Assembly: GCA_035286745.1 (NCBI GenBank)
Contig: DATECU010000238.1
Coordinates: 1 to 6,497 of the forward strand
Direction of reading: 5' to 3'
Source: DATECU01 sp035286745
GTDB lineage: Bacteria; Acidobacteriota; Vicinamibacteria; Fen-336
Length of the DNA: 6,497 nucleotides
The position numbers were made by a program, and so were the translations under genes. The first letter of the stretch is position 1. The number at the start of each line of letters is the position of its first letter. A model generated the notes under the pieces. It was not told the origin of the DNA, searched no databases, and saw only the letters and a list, made by a program, of their open reading frames with translations. Positions 6,102-6,497 of the stretch are shown piece by piece.

Positions 6102-6431
6102 ATGTCGGAGAAGGTGTTGACGCTTACCGATGGAAACTGGTCGGCCGAGGTGCTGTCGGCCGAGCAGCCGGTCCTGGTGGACTTCTGGGCCGACTGGTGC
6201 GTTCCCTGCAAGACCCTGGCGCCCAGCGTCGAGGCGGTGGCCGGGGAGCTGGCCGGCCGACTCAAGGTCGGCAAGATGAACGTGGAGGAGAACTCGGACG
6301 TGCCCTTCCGCTACAACATCACCAGCTTGCCCACGCTGCTCCTGATCAAGGGCGGCCAGGTCGCGGAACAGCGGGTGGGACTCATGTCCAAGGACAAGCT
6401 GCTGGGCTTCATCACCCCGCATCTGGGTTAG
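6102..6431 (+). CDS. trxA: Thioredoxin with WCVPC active site
   Basis: Thioredoxins are small cytoplasmic dithiol-disulfide oxidoreductases, recharged by thioredoxin reductase, that reduce protein disulfides. The 109-residue product is the normal size of a single-domain thioredoxin. It has no signal peptide or membrane segment. It has the buried Asp27 in LVDFWA, the redox motif W32-C33-V34-P35-C36-K37, and cis-Pro77 in ITSLPTLLLIKGG. The C-terminal VGLMSKDKLLGFI matches the last helix of the fold. The active site reads CVPC rather than the classical CGPC, a change at a position known to tune redox potential and partner choice. The start is fixed by AAAGGAG 8 nt upstream. It follows glgA on the same strand. 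Whether it is the main housekeeping thioredoxin or a specialised paralogue cannot be told here, so the symbol is tentative. Confidence 0.93.
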   Translation: MSEKVLTLTDGNWSAEVLSAEQPVLVDFWADWCVPCKTLAPSVEAVAGELAGRLKVGKMNVEENSDVPFRYNITSLPTLLLIKGGQVAEQRVGLMSKDKLLGFITPHLG

Positions 6432-6436
6432 GCGTA

Positions 6437-6457
6437 AGCGGTCCCCAGGGGCCGGCT
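6437..6457. terminator. Weak GC-rich hairpin between converging genes, possible terminator
   Basis: Just after the thioredoxin stop, AGC (6437-6439) and GGTCC (6440-6444) can pair with GGGCC (6449-6453) and GCT (6455-6457). The loop is 4 nt, with one bulged G and one G-T wobble. No T-run follows on either strand, so it is at best a poor intrinsic terminator. Its position between a gene end and a possible converging gene end is the main argument for it. Confidence 0.25.
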
Positions 6458-6465
6458 CCCGCTCC

Positions 6466-6497
6466 TCAGTCGATCTCGACCAGGCTGTCCCGGCGAG
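6466..6497 (-). CDS. Possible C-terminal end of an unidentified minus-strand gene
   Basis: On the minus strand the frame entering from the right edge reads RRDSLVEID and then TGA at 6468-6466. The codons are GC-ending (CGC CGG GAC AGC CTG GTC GAG ATC GAC), in keeping with the coding style of the neighbours. It would converge on the thioredoxin gene with 34 nt between the stops. Nine residues are too few to name a family, and a chance open frame is possible. Confidence 0.35.
   Translation of the reverse strand, partial: RRDSLVEID

Overview
This GC-rich bacterial window is packed with conserved housekeeping genes arranged as two divergent transcription units. I see no mobile element, CRISPR array, tRNA or rRNA. 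The high GC, the RNase J next to ftsK, the near-absent intergenic space and the TTG start suit a high-GC bacterium of a deep lineage. An Acidobacteriota, deltaproteobacterial or NC10-type genome is possible, but the sequence alone does not settle the phylum.

Leftward unit (minus strand, read from 4539 down to 1): ksgA/rsmA (16S rRNA dimethyladenosine transferase), then rnj (ribonuclease J), then ftsK (DNA translocase, cut by the left edge after residue 693). ksgA and rnj overlap by 17 nt. rnj and ftsK are 2 nt apart, and the ftsK ribosome binding site lies inside the last codons of rnj. These three are probably co-transcribed and translationally coupled. KsgA and RNase J share a link to ribosomal RNA maturation, while FtsK serves chromosome segregation at the division septum.

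Rightward unit (plus strand, 4610 to 6431): glgA (ADP-glucose type glycogen synthase), then a thioredoxin with an unusual WCVPC active site. A 37-nt gap separates them and holds a strong hairpin that runs into the thioredoxin ribosome binding site. The 70-nt gap between ksgA and glgA (4540-4609) must hold any divergent promoters. At the right edge, the last codons of a possible minus-strand gene converge on the thioredoxin gene.

The most unexpected signal is in the 3' part of ksgA. An AT-richer patch in otherwise very GC-rich coding DNA carries a near-consensus sigma70-type promoter (TTGAAA, 17 nt, TATGCT) pointing into rnj-ftsK. A perfect 9-bp inverted repeat abuts the -10 box, about where transcription would start. 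This could be a regulated internal promoter for RNase J. No wholly new multi-gene system is evident: all five substantial genes belong to well-known families.
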